From Hyphomicrobiales bacterium (GTDB lineage Bacteria; Pseudomonadota; Alphaproteobacteria; Rhizobiales; Rhizobiaceae), in NCBI GenBank assembly GCA_900466575.1, contig UBMP01000020.1, forward strand, positions 310,001 through 374,000: a stretch of DNA of 64,000 nt, given 5' to 3'. The translations under genes and the position numbers were made by a program. The notes beneath the pieces are model-generated. The model worked only from the letters and a program-made list of their open reading frames with translations. It was not told the DNA's origin and made no database searches. Shown piece after piece: positions 34,593 through 43,016 of this stretch (the stretch's first letter is position 1; every line of letters begins with the position of its first letter).

Positions 34593-36088
34593 GCGAGCAC
34601 GACATCATCATCATCGGTTCCGGCATGGGGGGCGCGACGCTGGCCGCTGCTCTGGCCACCTCCCGGCGCCGCATCCTGATCCTTGAAAAGGGCGAGCGGC
34701 TGCAACCCTCTCCCGCCGATCGGGATGCGGCTTCGATTTTCGCCCGCGGCCATTTCCGCCCGAAGGAGGAATGGTTGGACGGCGAGGGTAGGCCGTTCAA
34801 TCCGGGCAACTATTATAATGTCGGCGGCAATTCGAAATTCTACGGCGCTGTGCTGATCCGCTACCGCAAGGAGGATTTCGCTCCTCTGCGTCACATCGGC
34901 GGCACGACGCCCGGCTGGCCGCTGGCCTATGACGAGATCGAGCCTTTTTACCAGCAGGCCGAGAGGCTTTATCGCGTGCGCGGCCAGATCGGGGAGGACC
35001 CGACCGAGCCGCGCCATTCCGGCACCTATCCCTATTCGCCTCTGCCCGACGAGGCCCCGATTGCCGACCTGCGGCAGCGCCTCAAGCGCGTCGGCCTGCA
35101 CCCGGCCTCGCTGCCGCTGGGCGTCGATTTGGAACGCTGGCTGAAAGCGGGCCAGACGACCTGGGACGCCTATCCCAACACCTGCGGCGGCAAGATGGAT
35201 GCCGAGACGGTGGGACTGGAAGAGGCGCTCAAACATCCGAACGTGACGCTGAGGACCGGCTGTGAAGTGACGCGCCTGATTGCCGGGGCCGATGGGCGGA
35301 TTACCGGCGTCGAGGTTCTGGAGGCTGGGAGCCGGCAGGTGCTTGAAGCGCCCGTGATCGTGCTCGCGGCAGGCGCGGTGCGCTCCGCTTCGATCCTGCT
35401 CGCCTCGGCCAGTGAGCGCCATCCGAACGGGCTTGCCAACAGTTCTGACCAGGTCGGCCGCAATTTCATGAACCACAATTGCTCCGCCGTGCTGGCGCTA
35501 CATCCGTTCCGGAAGAACAATTCGGTCTATCAGAAGACCCTGATGGTCAACGACTTCTACCTGACCGGCGGGCCGAATGGCGAGCCGCTAGGCAATATCC
35601 AGCTTCTCGGCAAGATCACCGGCACGATCCTCAAGGCGAACTCGCCGCTGCCGGGGCCGCTGGCCGACTGGATCGCGGCCCGCGCCGTCGATCTCTATGC
35701 CATGTCGGAAGACCTGCCGAATCCGCAAAGCCGCGTGACACTGCGCAATGGGCAGATCGTGCTCGACTGGAAGCGTTCCAACTGGGAGGCGCATCTACAG
35801 CTGGTTGAGAAACTGAAGGCGCTGCTGCGCAAGGCCGGCTATCCGGTCGTCATGTCACGCCCCTTCGATCGCCGCACGCCCTCGCATCAATGCGGCACGG
35901 CGCGGATGGGCAGCGACCCGGCTTCGAGCGTCGTCAATAGTTTCGGCCGTAGCCACGACCACCGCAACCTCTTCATCGCCGACGCCTCCGTCCTGCCCAC
36001 CTCGGCGGCGGTCAACCCGGCGCTGACGATTGCAGCACTTTCGCTGCGCATGGCTAGGCACATTCTGGAAACGGAGGCCACGGCATGA
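34589..36088 (+). CDS. GMC-family FAD oxidoreductase, type 1
   Basis: A 499-residue flavoprotein. FAD-binding dinucleotide fold at the N-terminus (IIIIGSGMGGATLAAALA), GGNSKFYGAVLIRYRKEDF (GMC signature region), and a C-terminal HQCGTARMGSDP...DASVLPTSAAVNPALTIAAL block with the catalytic His and the Asn of the family. The C-terminal block is like that of glucose/polyol dehydrogenases. No signal peptide is evident, so it seems cytoplasmic. The start is GTG at 34589. It differs strongly from the GMC enzyme at 36855, suggesting two distinct oxidation steps or substrates. Confidence 0.88.
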   Translation: MSEHDIIIIGSGMGGATLAAALATSRRRILILEKGERLQPSPADRDAASIFARGHFRPKEEWLDGEGRPFNPGNYYNVGGNSKFYGAVLIRYRKEDFAPLRHIGGTTPGWPLAYDEIEPFYQQAERLYRVRGQIGEDPTEPRHSGTYPYSPLPDEAPIADLRQRLKRVGLHPASLPLGVDLERWLKAGQTTWDAYPNTCGGKMDAETVGLEEALKHPNVTLRTGCEVTRLIAGADGRITGVEVLEAGSRQVLEAPVIVLAAGAVRSASILLASASERHPNGLANSSDQVGRNFMNHNCSAVLALHPFRKNNSVYQKTLMVNDFYLTGGPNGEPLGNIQLLGKITGTILKANSPLPGPLADWIAARAVDLYAMSEDLPNPQSRVTLRNGQIVLDWKRSNWEAHLQLVEKLKALLRKAGYPVVMSRPFDRRTPSHQCGTARMGSDPASSVVNSFGRSHDHRNLFIADASVLPTSAAVNPALTIAALSLRMARHILETEATA

Positions 36089-36843
36089 GCCCGCTCGCTC
36101 TCATCACCGGCGGCCAGCAGGGCATCGGCTTCGGCATTGCAAAGGTGCTGGTCGAGGCCGGCTTCCGCGTCGCGCTGGTGGCGGAAGTTGCGCCCGAGGC
36201 CGAGGTTGTCGGCGAGGCGCTGGCGGTACTTGGGGGCGAGGCGCGCTATTTCCAGCATGATCTCCGCGATGTCGCCCACGCGGAAACCTGCATCGCCGAT
36301 GTCGTGCGCGTCCTGGGGCCGATTGACACGTTCGTGTCCAATGCCGGCGTGCCCGCGAAGGTGCGCGGCGATATGCTGGACATGGTTCCGGAAAGCTTCG
36401 ATTTCGTCTTCGACATCAACCTGCGCGGGGCCTTCTTCCTGGCTCAGGCGGCGGCGCGGCACATGTTGGCGACGGTCAGCGACCACTATCGCTCGATGCT
36501 CTTCGTGACCTCCGTCAGCGCCGAAATGATCTCCATCGAGCGGGCGGAATATTGCATGTCGAAATCGGCGGCCTCGATGATGACGCAGCTTTTTGCCGTG
36601 CGCATGGCGCCGCATCAGATCGGTGTCTTCGAGCTTCGCCCCGGTATCATCGAGACCGGCATGACGGCGGGCGTGAAGGACAAATACACGGCGCGGATCG
36701 AGGGTGGGCTTGTGCCGGCCGCGCGCTGGGGACAGCCGGGCGATATCGGAGCGGCCATCGTCCCGCTCGCCACCGGACAATTCAGTTTTGCGACGGGCGC
36801 GGTGATCCCCGTCGATGGCGGTCTGTCGCTGCCGCGATTGTAG
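36085..36843 (+). CDS. Short-chain dehydrogenase/reductase
   Basis: A 252-residue classical SDR: TGGQQGIGFGIAKVL (TGxxxGIG cofactor loop), SNAGVPAKVR (NNAG-equivalent), then Ser in FVTSVSAEMI and the catalytic YCMSKSAASM (YxxxK). It ends with the common ATGAVIPVDGGLSLPRL tail. Pipelines often name this group 3-ketoacyl-ACP reductase, but in this operon a sugar or polyol intermediate is more likely. It sits between the two GMC genes and overlaps the first by ATGA. Confidence 0.91.
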   Translation: MSPLALITGGQQGIGFGIAKVLVEAGFRVALVAEVAPEAEVVGEALAVLGGEARYFQHDLRDVAHAETCIADVVRVLGPIDTFVSNAGVPAKVRGDMLDMVPESFDFVFDINLRGAFFLAQAAARHMLATVSDHYRSMLFVTSVSAEMISIERAEYCMSKSAASMMTQLFAVRMAPHQIGVFELRPGIIETGMTAGVKDKYTARIEGGLVPAARWGQPGDIGAAIVPLATGQFSFATGAVIPVDGGLSLPRL

Positions 36844-36854
36844 AGGTTCACAAA

Positions 36855-38441
36855 ATGCAGACGTCTTACGATTTCATCATCTGCGGCGGCGGGTCGGCCG
36901 GCTCGGTGCTGGCGGCGCGACTTTCCGAAAACCCGAAGGCGCGCGTGCTGTTGCTGGAGGCCGGCGGGCGCGACTGGCATCCGTTCTACCACATGCCGGC
37001 GGGCTTTGCGAAAATGACCAAGGGCATCGGCAGCTGGGGCTGGCACAGCGTGCCGCAGAAACACATGAACAACATGGTCATCCGCTACACCCAGGCCAAG
37101 GTTCTGGGCGGCGGCTCGACCATCAATGCGCAGATCTACACGCGCGGCAATGCGCTGGACTATGACGACTGGCGGCAGATGGGCTGCGAGGGCTGGTCCT
37201 ACGAGGACGTGCTGCCCTATTTCCGCAAGGCGGAAGACAACGACACCTATGACAACCGCTACCACGGCAAGGGCGGGCCGCTAGGCGTCAGCAAGCCGGC
37301 CGCCCCGCTGCCGATCTGCGAGGCCTATTTCAAAGCCGCCGGCCAGCTCGGCATCCCGACCAATCACGACATGACCGGCGAGAAGCAGGACGGTGTCGGC
37401 TACTACCAGCTGACGCAGCGCAACGTCCGCCGCTCCTCCGCCTCGGTCGCCTATCTCAATCCGGCCCGCAGCCGGCCGAACCTGACGATCAAGACCGGCG
37501 CGCAGATCCTGCGCGTGCTGGTCGAGAACGGCAAGGCTGTGGGCGTCGAGGTGGCGGGCGAGGGGACGATCCGCGCCGATGTCGAAGTCATCATGTCCTC
37601 GGGTGCCATCGGCAGCCCGCGCCTGCTCATGCTCTCCGGCATCGGCCCGGCGGATCATTTGCGCGGTCTCGGGCTTCCGGTGGTCTTCGACCAGCCGGGC
37701 GTCGGCTCGAACCTGCAGGACCATGTCGATCTCTTCGTCATTGCCGAATGCACCGGCCCGCATACCTATGACCGCTATGCCAAGCCGCATCTGTCGGTTC
37801 TTGCCGGCCTGCAATATCTGCTCCAGAAGAAGGGCCCCGTCGCCTCCAGCCTCTTCGAGACCGGCGGCTTCTGGTATGCCGACCCGGAGGCGCGCTCGCC
37901 GGATATCCAGTTCCATCTCGGTCTTGGCTCGGGCATCGAGGCGGGTGTCGCGGCGATGGAGAATGGCGGCGTGACGCTGAATTCCGCCTATCTGCGCCCG
38001 CGCTCGCGCGGCACGGTGCGGCTCGCCTCCTCAGATCCGCTCGCAGCACCCTTGATCGATCCCAATTACTGGGCCGACCCTTACGACCGCGAAATGTCCA
38101 TTCGCGGGTTGAAGCTCGCGCAGGAGATCATGCGGCAGGATGCGCTGAAGCCCTATGTGAAGGCCGAGCGCCTGCCGGGGCCGGATGTGCGGACGGATGC
38201 CGACTATTTCGACTATGCCTGCCGCCACGCCAAGACCGATCACCACCCCGCCGGCACCTGCCGCATGGGCGCCGATCCCGCCGCCGTCGTCGATCCGCAA
38301 CTGCGCTTCAATGGCATCGAGCGGTTGCGCGTCGTCGATGCCTCGATCATGCCGACGCTGGTCTCTTCCAACACGAATGCGCCCACGATCATGATTGCGG
38401 AAAAAGCCGCCGACATGATCCGCGCTTCTCATGGCCTCTGA
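36855..38441 (+). CDS. GMC-family oxidoreductase, choline-dehydrogenase-like
   Basis: A 528-residue FAD enzyme of the BetA/alcohol-dehydrogenase branch. FIICGGGSAGSVLAARLSE gives the FAD site, AKVLGGGSTINAQIYTRGNALDYDDW is GMC signature 1, SSGAIGSPRLLMLSGIGP is signature 2, and HPAGTCRMGADP with NTNAPTIMIAEKAADMI supplies the catalytic His and the second active-site residue. It starts 11 bases after the SDR stop. It probably oxidises a primary or secondary alcohol of the imported compound or aglycone. Confidence 0.93.
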   Translation: MQTSYDFIICGGGSAGSVLAARLSENPKARVLLLEAGGRDWHPFYHMPAGFAKMTKGIGSWGWHSVPQKHMNNMVIRYTQAKVLGGGSTINAQIYTRGNALDYDDWRQMGCEGWSYEDVLPYFRKAEDNDTYDNRYHGKGGPLGVSKPAAPLPICEAYFKAAGQLGIPTNHDMTGEKQDGVGYYQLTQRNVRRSSASVAYLNPARSRPNLTIKTGAQILRVLVENGKAVGVEVAGEGTIRADVEVIMSSGAIGSPRLLMLSGIGPADHLRGLGLPVVFDQPGVGSNLQDHVDLFVIAECTGPHTYDRYAKPHLSVLAGLQYLLQKKGPVASSLFETGGFWYADPEARSPDIQFHLGLGSGIEAGVAAMENGGVTLNSAYLRPRSRGTVRLASSDPLAAPLIDPNYWADPYDREMSIRGLKLAQEIMRQDALKPYVKAERLPGPDVRTDADYFDYACRHAKTDHHPAGTCRMGADPAAVVDPQLRFNGIERLRVVDASIMPTLVSSNTNAPTIMIAEKAADMIRASHGL

Positions 38442-38454
38442 GAGGAACGCTCCA

Positions 38455-38772
38455 ATGATGATCCGCCATATCGTCCTCATCCGCTTTCGCGCCGAGGTAA
38501 GCGAAGGCCAGATCGCCGCGATGTTCGAGGAGCTGGAAGCGATCCGCACGAAGATTTCCGGCGTGCTTGCCATCACCTCCGGCCGCAGCGAAAGCCCCGA
38601 AAAGATCGAGCGCGGCTACATGCACGGCTTTGTCGTCGATTTCGACGGCTGGGATGCGCTCGAAGCCTACCAGACCCATCCCGATCACAAGGCGCTGGGC
38701 GCAAAGCTCGTCGCCCATGCCGAAGGCGGGCTCGACGGTATTCTCGTCTTCGATCTGCCCGTCAACGAATAG
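38455..38772 (+). CDS. Dabb family (stress-response A/B barrel) protein
   Basis: A 105-residue small protein with the Dabb fold: MMIRHIVLIRFRAEVSEGQI at the start, HGFVVDFDGWDALEAYQTHPDHKAL in the middle. GAGAGGA precedes the ATG at 38455. Dabb proteins are dimeric ferredoxin-like barrels, some of which catalyse cyclisation or decarboxylation; placed between a GMC oxidoreductase and an aldolase-like protein it may be a small enzyme of the pathway. Confidence 0.85.
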   Translation: MMIRHIVLIRFRAEVSEGQIAAMFEELEAIRTKISGVLAITSGRSESPEKIERGYMHGFVVDFDGWDALEAYQTHPDHKALGAKLVAHAEGGLDGILVFDLPVNE

Positions 38773-38781
38773 GAGCGCCCC

Positions 38782-39945
38782 ATGCTGAAACTGCCGAAGG
38801 CCGATCACACGCTCGAAGCCTATTCGCTCACTGGAACGCCGCTGACGCCGCGCGCACCACGCGTGCCCTTCACCCGCACCGCCTTTGCCGCCGCCCATGT
38901 CGTCTCCGATCCCTTGCGCGAGCGCAGCCCGTGGGACACGCGGCCGGCGGTGGACTGGGAGGCAACGCTCGCCTTCCGGCAGGGGCTCTGGGATCAGGGT
39001 CTCGGCCTTGCCGAGGCGATGGATACGGCGCAGCGCGGCATGGGTGTTGACTGGCTGACGGCGAAGGAGCTGATCGAGCGGACTATGACCGCCGCCAAGG
39101 TCCATCCGCAGAAGCCGCGCGTGGCCTGCGGCGCGGGCACCGATCATGTTGCGCTGGCTGATCTCAAGGATGCTGACGCCATTCTCGCGGCTTACGAAAC
39201 GCAGGCCTCGGCCATCGAAGCGGCGGGCGGGCAGCTTATCCTCATGGCCTCGCGCGCCTTCACGGCCATCGGCGCCGGGCGCGACATCTACCGCAAGGTC
39301 TATCGCCGGCTGATCGACGGAGCGGCACAGCCCGTCATTCTGCACTGGCTGGGCGACATGTTCGATCCCGCGCTTGCCGGCTATTGGGGCACGAGCGATG
39401 TCGCGGAGGCGAGCGACTTCGTGCTGAACCTGATCGCGGAGAACCCGGCCAAGGTCGATGGTATCAAGATTTCACTGCTCGATCAGGCGCATGAGGAGGC
39501 CTTCCGCGCCCGGCTGCCTTCGGGCGTGCGGCTCTATACCGGCGACGACTTCAACTATGCTGCGTTGATCGAAGGTGACGGGCAGCATTATTCGCATGCG
39601 CTGCTCGGCATTTTCGCGGCCATCGCGCCGGCGGCAAGTCAGGCCCTCGAAGCCTTGGCGCAAGGCGACCGGGAAACCTATCACAAGCTCTTCGCCCCGA
39701 CCGTGCCGCTCAGCCGCGAAATCTTCCGTGCGCCGACGCGCTTCTACAAGGCCGGCATCGCGTTCCTATCCTGGCTCAACGGCACCCAGACGCACTTCAT
39801 CATGCCGGCGGGGTTCCAGTCGAGCCGCGACATCACGCACTATGCAGAAGTCTTCCGGCTGGCGGATCAGGCGGGATTGCTGGCAAAGCCCGACCTTGCG
39901 GTCCACAGGATGCGAACCTTGCTTGCGCTTCACGGAATCGAATAG
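38782..39945 (+). CDS. DUF993 family protein (dihydrodipicolinate-synthase-like)
   Basis: A 387-residue protein that I recognise as DUF993, a poorly characterised group related to the DapA/NAL aldolase family. It contains VACGAGTDHVAL, an AAGGQLILMASRAFTAIGAGRDIY segment, the HWLGDMFDPAL motif and DGIKISLLDQAHEEAFRARLPSGVRLYTGDDFNY, where the Lys in GIKIS is the candidate Schiff-base residue. Nine bases separate it from the Dabb gene. In this operon it is the best candidate for the C-C bond-cleaving step whose product feeds glycerate kinase. Confidence 0.8.
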   Translation: MLKLPKADHTLEAYSLTGTPLTPRAPRVPFTRTAFAAAHVVSDPLRERSPWDTRPAVDWEATLAFRQGLWDQGLGLAEAMDTAQRGMGVDWLTAKELIERTMTAAKVHPQKPRVACGAGTDHVALADLKDADAILAAYETQASAIEAAGGQLILMASRAFTAIGAGRDIYRKVYRRLIDGAAQPVILHWLGDMFDPALAGYWGTSDVAEASDFVLNLIAENPAKVDGIKISLLDQAHEEAFRARLPSGVRLYTGDDFNYAALIEGDGQHYSHALLGIFAAIAPAASQALEALAQGDRETYHKLFAPTVPLSREIFRAPTRFYKAGIAFLSWLNGTQTHFIMPAGFQSSRDITHYAEVFRLADQAGLLAKPDLAVHRMRTLLALHGIE

Positions 39946-39954
39946 GGTCGCCAC

Positions 39955-40968
39955 ATGGAGCGCAGACCGACCATTGTGGACGTGGCGCGCGAGGCGGGGG
40001 TGTCGAAATCGACCGTCAGCCTCGTGTTGCAGCAAAGCCCGCTGGTGCGGGAGGAAAAGCGCGTTCTCGTCCGCGAAGCGATGGACAGGCTCGGCTATGT
40101 CTATAATCGCTCGGCGGCCAACCTGCGCTCGGCCAATGTCGGTCTCATCGGTCTTGTCATCAACGACTTGCGAAACCCGTTCTTCACCGAATTCGCGACC
40201 TCGCTGCAGATGGCGCTTTCGGCGCGGGGCTATGCGACGGTGCTGGCCAATACCGAGGAAGACCCCGCCATTCAGGCGCAGGTGGTCTCCGCCATCATCG
40301 AACACGGCGTGTCGGCGCTGATCATTTCGCCCGCCTATGGCGAGGAGGCCGCGACGTTTGACGCCATTGCGCGGGCTAATATTCCGACCATGCAGGTGCT
40401 GCGCAAGGTCGATCCGCGCGTGGAGATATTTCCGTTTGCCGCGCCCGATTATCTCTCCGGCAGCCGCCTTGCCGCCGAACATCTGGTGAAGGGTGGGGCG
40501 AAGCGGGTCGCCTTCGTCGGCGGGCTTGAGGGCCGGGCGGTGGCGCAGGAGCGCATGTCCGGCTATTTCGAGGTGATGGCGGAAGCAGGCATCGAACCCT
40601 TCGTGCTTCCGGGCCGTGCGAGCCGCGCGTTCGGTGACGAGGCGGCGGCGATCCTGACGCGGGACCATCCCGACATTGATGCGGCGATCTGTTTTTCCGA
40701 CCTTGTGGCGCTGGGCCTCTTGTCCGGCTGCGCCCGCATCGGCCGCAAGGTGGGCAAGGATTTCCGCATCGTCGGCTTCGACGATATCGAGGAATGCGCG
40801 CAGGTCTATCCGCCGCTTACCTCCGTGCGCTGCGACATTGCCGGCTTTGGCAAGGATGTCGCCTCGACGGTGCTCAACTGGCTGGAGGATAGTCAGGCCC
40901 CGATCACCGAACACCGGACGCCGGTCGAACTGATCGTTCGCGAGTCCAGCGTCGGAGTGCAGCGATGA
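39955..40968 (+). CDS. LacI-family transcriptional regulator
   Basis: A 337-residue repressor: helix-turn-helix TIVDVAREAGVSKSTVSLVL with the hinge REAMDRLGYVYNRSAANLRS, then a periplasmic-binding-protein-like ligand domain from about residue 62 (ANVGLIGLVINDLRNPFFTEF). It lies inside the operon, so the operon is auto-controlled; the twin CG-centred palindromes at 25362-25400 are its likely operators. The ligand is probably an intermediate or the imported sugar. Confidence 0.93.
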   Translation: MERRPTIVDVAREAGVSKSTVSLVLQQSPLVREEKRVLVREAMDRLGYVYNRSAANLRSANVGLIGLVINDLRNPFFTEFATSLQMALSARGYATVLANTEEDPAIQAQVVSAIIEHGVSALIISPAYGEEAATFDAIARANIPTMQVLRKVDPRVEIFPFAAPDYLSGSRLAAEHLVKGGAKRVAFVGGLEGRAVAQERMSGYFEVMAEAGIEPFVLPGRASRAFGDEAAAILTRDHPDIDAAICFSDLVALGLLSGCARIGRKVGKDFRIVGFDDIEECAQVYPPLTSVRCDIAGFGKDVASTVLNWLEDSQAPITEHRTPVELIVRESSVGVQR

Positions 40969-42227
40969 CAATGGAAGCCTTTCTGCGGCAACTCTTCGAC
41001 AAGGCGGTGGAGGTGGCCGACCCCATGCGCTCGCTCGCCCGCTTCCTGCCGGAGCGGCCCAACGGTCGGGTGATCGTTATCGGCGCCGGCAAGGCGAGTG
41101 CGCGAATGGCCGAGGCTGTCGAGGCTGCCTGGGGGCCGTGCGAGGGGCTGGTCATTACGCGCTATGGCTATGGTCGACCGTGCCGCGGCATCGAAATCGT
41201 CGAAGCCGCGCATCCGGTGCCGGATGAAAGCGGGCTCGCCGCGACGGCCCGCATGCTCGATCTTCTTGAGACCGCCGGCGAAGACGATTTCGTCTTGGCT
41301 CTTATTTCGGGTGGTGCCTCCGCGCTTCTGGTCGCCCCGGCTGAAGACGTGACGCTTGCCGAAAAGCAGGCGGTCAATGCGGCCCTTCTCGCCTCCGGTG
41401 CGCCCATCGACAAAATGAACACGGTGCGCAAGCATCTGAGCCGCGTGAAGGGCGGGCAACTGGCGGCAGCCGCCTATCCGGCGCGCATGTTGGCGCTTCT
41501 GATTTCCGATGTCCCGGGCGACGATCCCGCCTTTATCGGATCTGGCCCCACCGTGGGGGATGCCTCGACGCCGGATGACGCGCTGGCGATCCTGAAGCAG
41601 TGGAAGATCGAGGTTCCGGAGAGCGTGCGGGCCGCGCTTGCTGCGCCGCGCCGCGTTCTTTCTCCCGGGGACCCGCGCCTTTCGCGCGTTGAAAACGTCA
41701 TCTACGCCGCCCCAAAACAGTCACTGGCAGCCGCTGCCGAACTGGCGGAGAAGGCGAGCTATGATGTGCGTCTGCTGGGCGACGCGCTGGAGGGCGAGGC
41801 ACGTGATGTAGCAAGGGCGCAGGCGCAACAGGCCTTGCAGATCCGCGCCTCGCTCCGCGCCGGCGATCGCCCCGTCCTCCTGCTTTCGGGCGGGGAGTTG
41901 ACGGTCACGCGGCGCGGCAACGGCGTCGGCGGGCCGAATGCGGAATTCTGCCTTGCGCTTGCCATCGCTTTGGAAGGAGCCGAGGGAGTTCACGCGCTGG
42001 CTTGTGATACAGATGGTGTCGATGGGGCGGCCGAAGTCGCGGGCGCGGTGATCGGTCCGAAAACTCTTCAAGAGGCGCGCAAGTCCGGTATTGATCCAGA
42101 CGTGGCCCTTGAAGCCAATGACGCTCACGGCTTTTTCGCTGCCATCAATGCCCAGGTTGTGACAGGCCCGACACTCACCAATGTCAACGACTTCCGCGCC
42201 GTCGTCATCTCTTCACGACAGGAATGA
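40965..42227 (+). CDS. Glycerate kinase, MOFRL/DUF4147 type
   Basis: A 420-residue glycerate 2-kinase of the TtuD/GckA group. The N-terminal domain shows VIVIGAGKASARMAEAVEAAWG, then EAAHPVPDESGLAATARML and LISGGASALLVAP; the MOFRL domain ends with LLSGGELTVTRRGNGVGGPNAEF and ALACDTDGVDGAAEVAGAVI. It converts D-glycerate to 2-phosphoglycerate. ATGA overlap with the LacI gene. As the terminal gene it indicates that one pathway product is glycerate. Confidence 0.92.
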   Translation: MTMEAFLRQLFDKAVEVADPMRSLARFLPERPNGRVIVIGAGKASARMAEAVEAAWGPCEGLVITRYGYGRPCRGIEIVEAAHPVPDESGLAATARMLDLLETAGEDDFVLALISGGASALLVAPAEDVTLAEKQAVNAALLASGAPIDKMNTVRKHLSRVKGGQLAAAAYPARMLALLISDVPGDDPAFIGSGPTVGDASTPDDALAILKQWKIEVPESVRAALAAPRRVLSPGDPRLSRVENVIYAAPKQSLAAAAELAEKASYDVRLLGDALEGEARDVARAQAQQALQIRASLRAGDRPVLLLSGGELTVTRRGNGVGGPNAEFCLALAIALEGAEGVHALACDTDGVDGAAEVAGAVIGPKTLQEARKSGIDPDVALEANDAHGFFAAINAQVVTGPTLTNVNDFRAVVISSRQE

Positions 42228-42462
42228 GGCGCAGCGTTTGACCAAGTTCCCGTGGCTGACCTGCAGGAGCCGAACGGGTTCTTGATCGTCCGTATCAACG
42301 CGGCGGTGGTCCACAGGGAGGAGCCAGGAGCGGGTTGGGTGGTGCGCGTCGGATGCCGCAATCGTCAGGTCGAAGACGCCGATCAAACGAGCTGTCTTCG
42401 ATCTGACGTCCGCGCTGGTCGACAACGCCGGGCGAGAGATCGTGCGTTCCAAAACCCCGGCT

Positions 42463-42819
42463 TCAGCCGAGGCGAAGTGCCTGCGCCTTGCCGTTCGAAA
42501 TGCTGGCGAAAAGATTGGCGCTCATCTGATGTGCGGCAATCTCGCGTCGCAGGCTATCGACAACGGCCTCGCCCGAACCCGTCGGTATGACAAGAAGGCT
42601 CCTGACCCGCGCGTCATAGGTGAGGAAGAACATGCGGCCGCGACGGCAGCCGTCGGCATCGGTGTCGCAGGCGATATCGGACTGCTTTGCGTGGACCGCG
42701 ACCGGCTTGGGCGCAATCGTGCGGGCGGCGGAGGCGAGGCCGAATGCATTGGCCTCTGTCCCGGCCGGCAGCGTGACGGCTGAGAGTGTCGAAAGAGCGA
42801 TCAGAACAGACTTGAACAT
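42463..42819 (-). CDS. Small exported hypothetical protein
   Basis: A 118-residue protein with a clear Sec leader (MFKSVLIALSTLSAVTLPAG, cleavage after about residue 25). GAGGCAGAG precedes the ATG at 42819. The mature part contains an IACDTDADGCRRGRMFFLTY segment with two Cys that could form a disulfide in the periplasm, and RVRSLLVIPTGSGEAVVDSL. I do not recognise a family. The 235 bases between it and the convergent glycerate kinase gene show nothing I can support. Confidence 0.6.
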   Translation of the reverse strand: MFKSVLIALSTLSAVTLPAGTEANAFGLASAARTIAPKPVAVHAKQSDIACDTDADGCRRGRMFFLTYDARVRSLLVIPTGSGEAVVDSLRREIAAHQMSANLFASISNGKAQALRLG

Positions 42820-43016
42820 CTCTGCCTCGTTTCCGGATGCCTGCGGGGCATCTCTTCGTGTGATCAGGGTTTCATTGTTGTGACAACCCTAGCAAGGACA
42901 GTTTGAGTGCCGCTTAAGCCATTCTCTAAAATTTGAACGATCCTGCTGTTTCTGTTCCAAAAAAGATCAGGGCGTTCCGGAATGAAGCGAGCCGGGTGGG
43001 CCGTGCCGGGCTAAAC

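Noticed and set aside
42228-42462. Small plus-strand coding region after glycerate kinase (frame 42252-42590)
   Set aside because: No ribosome site, no domain and overlap with the better supported exported protein on the opposite strand.
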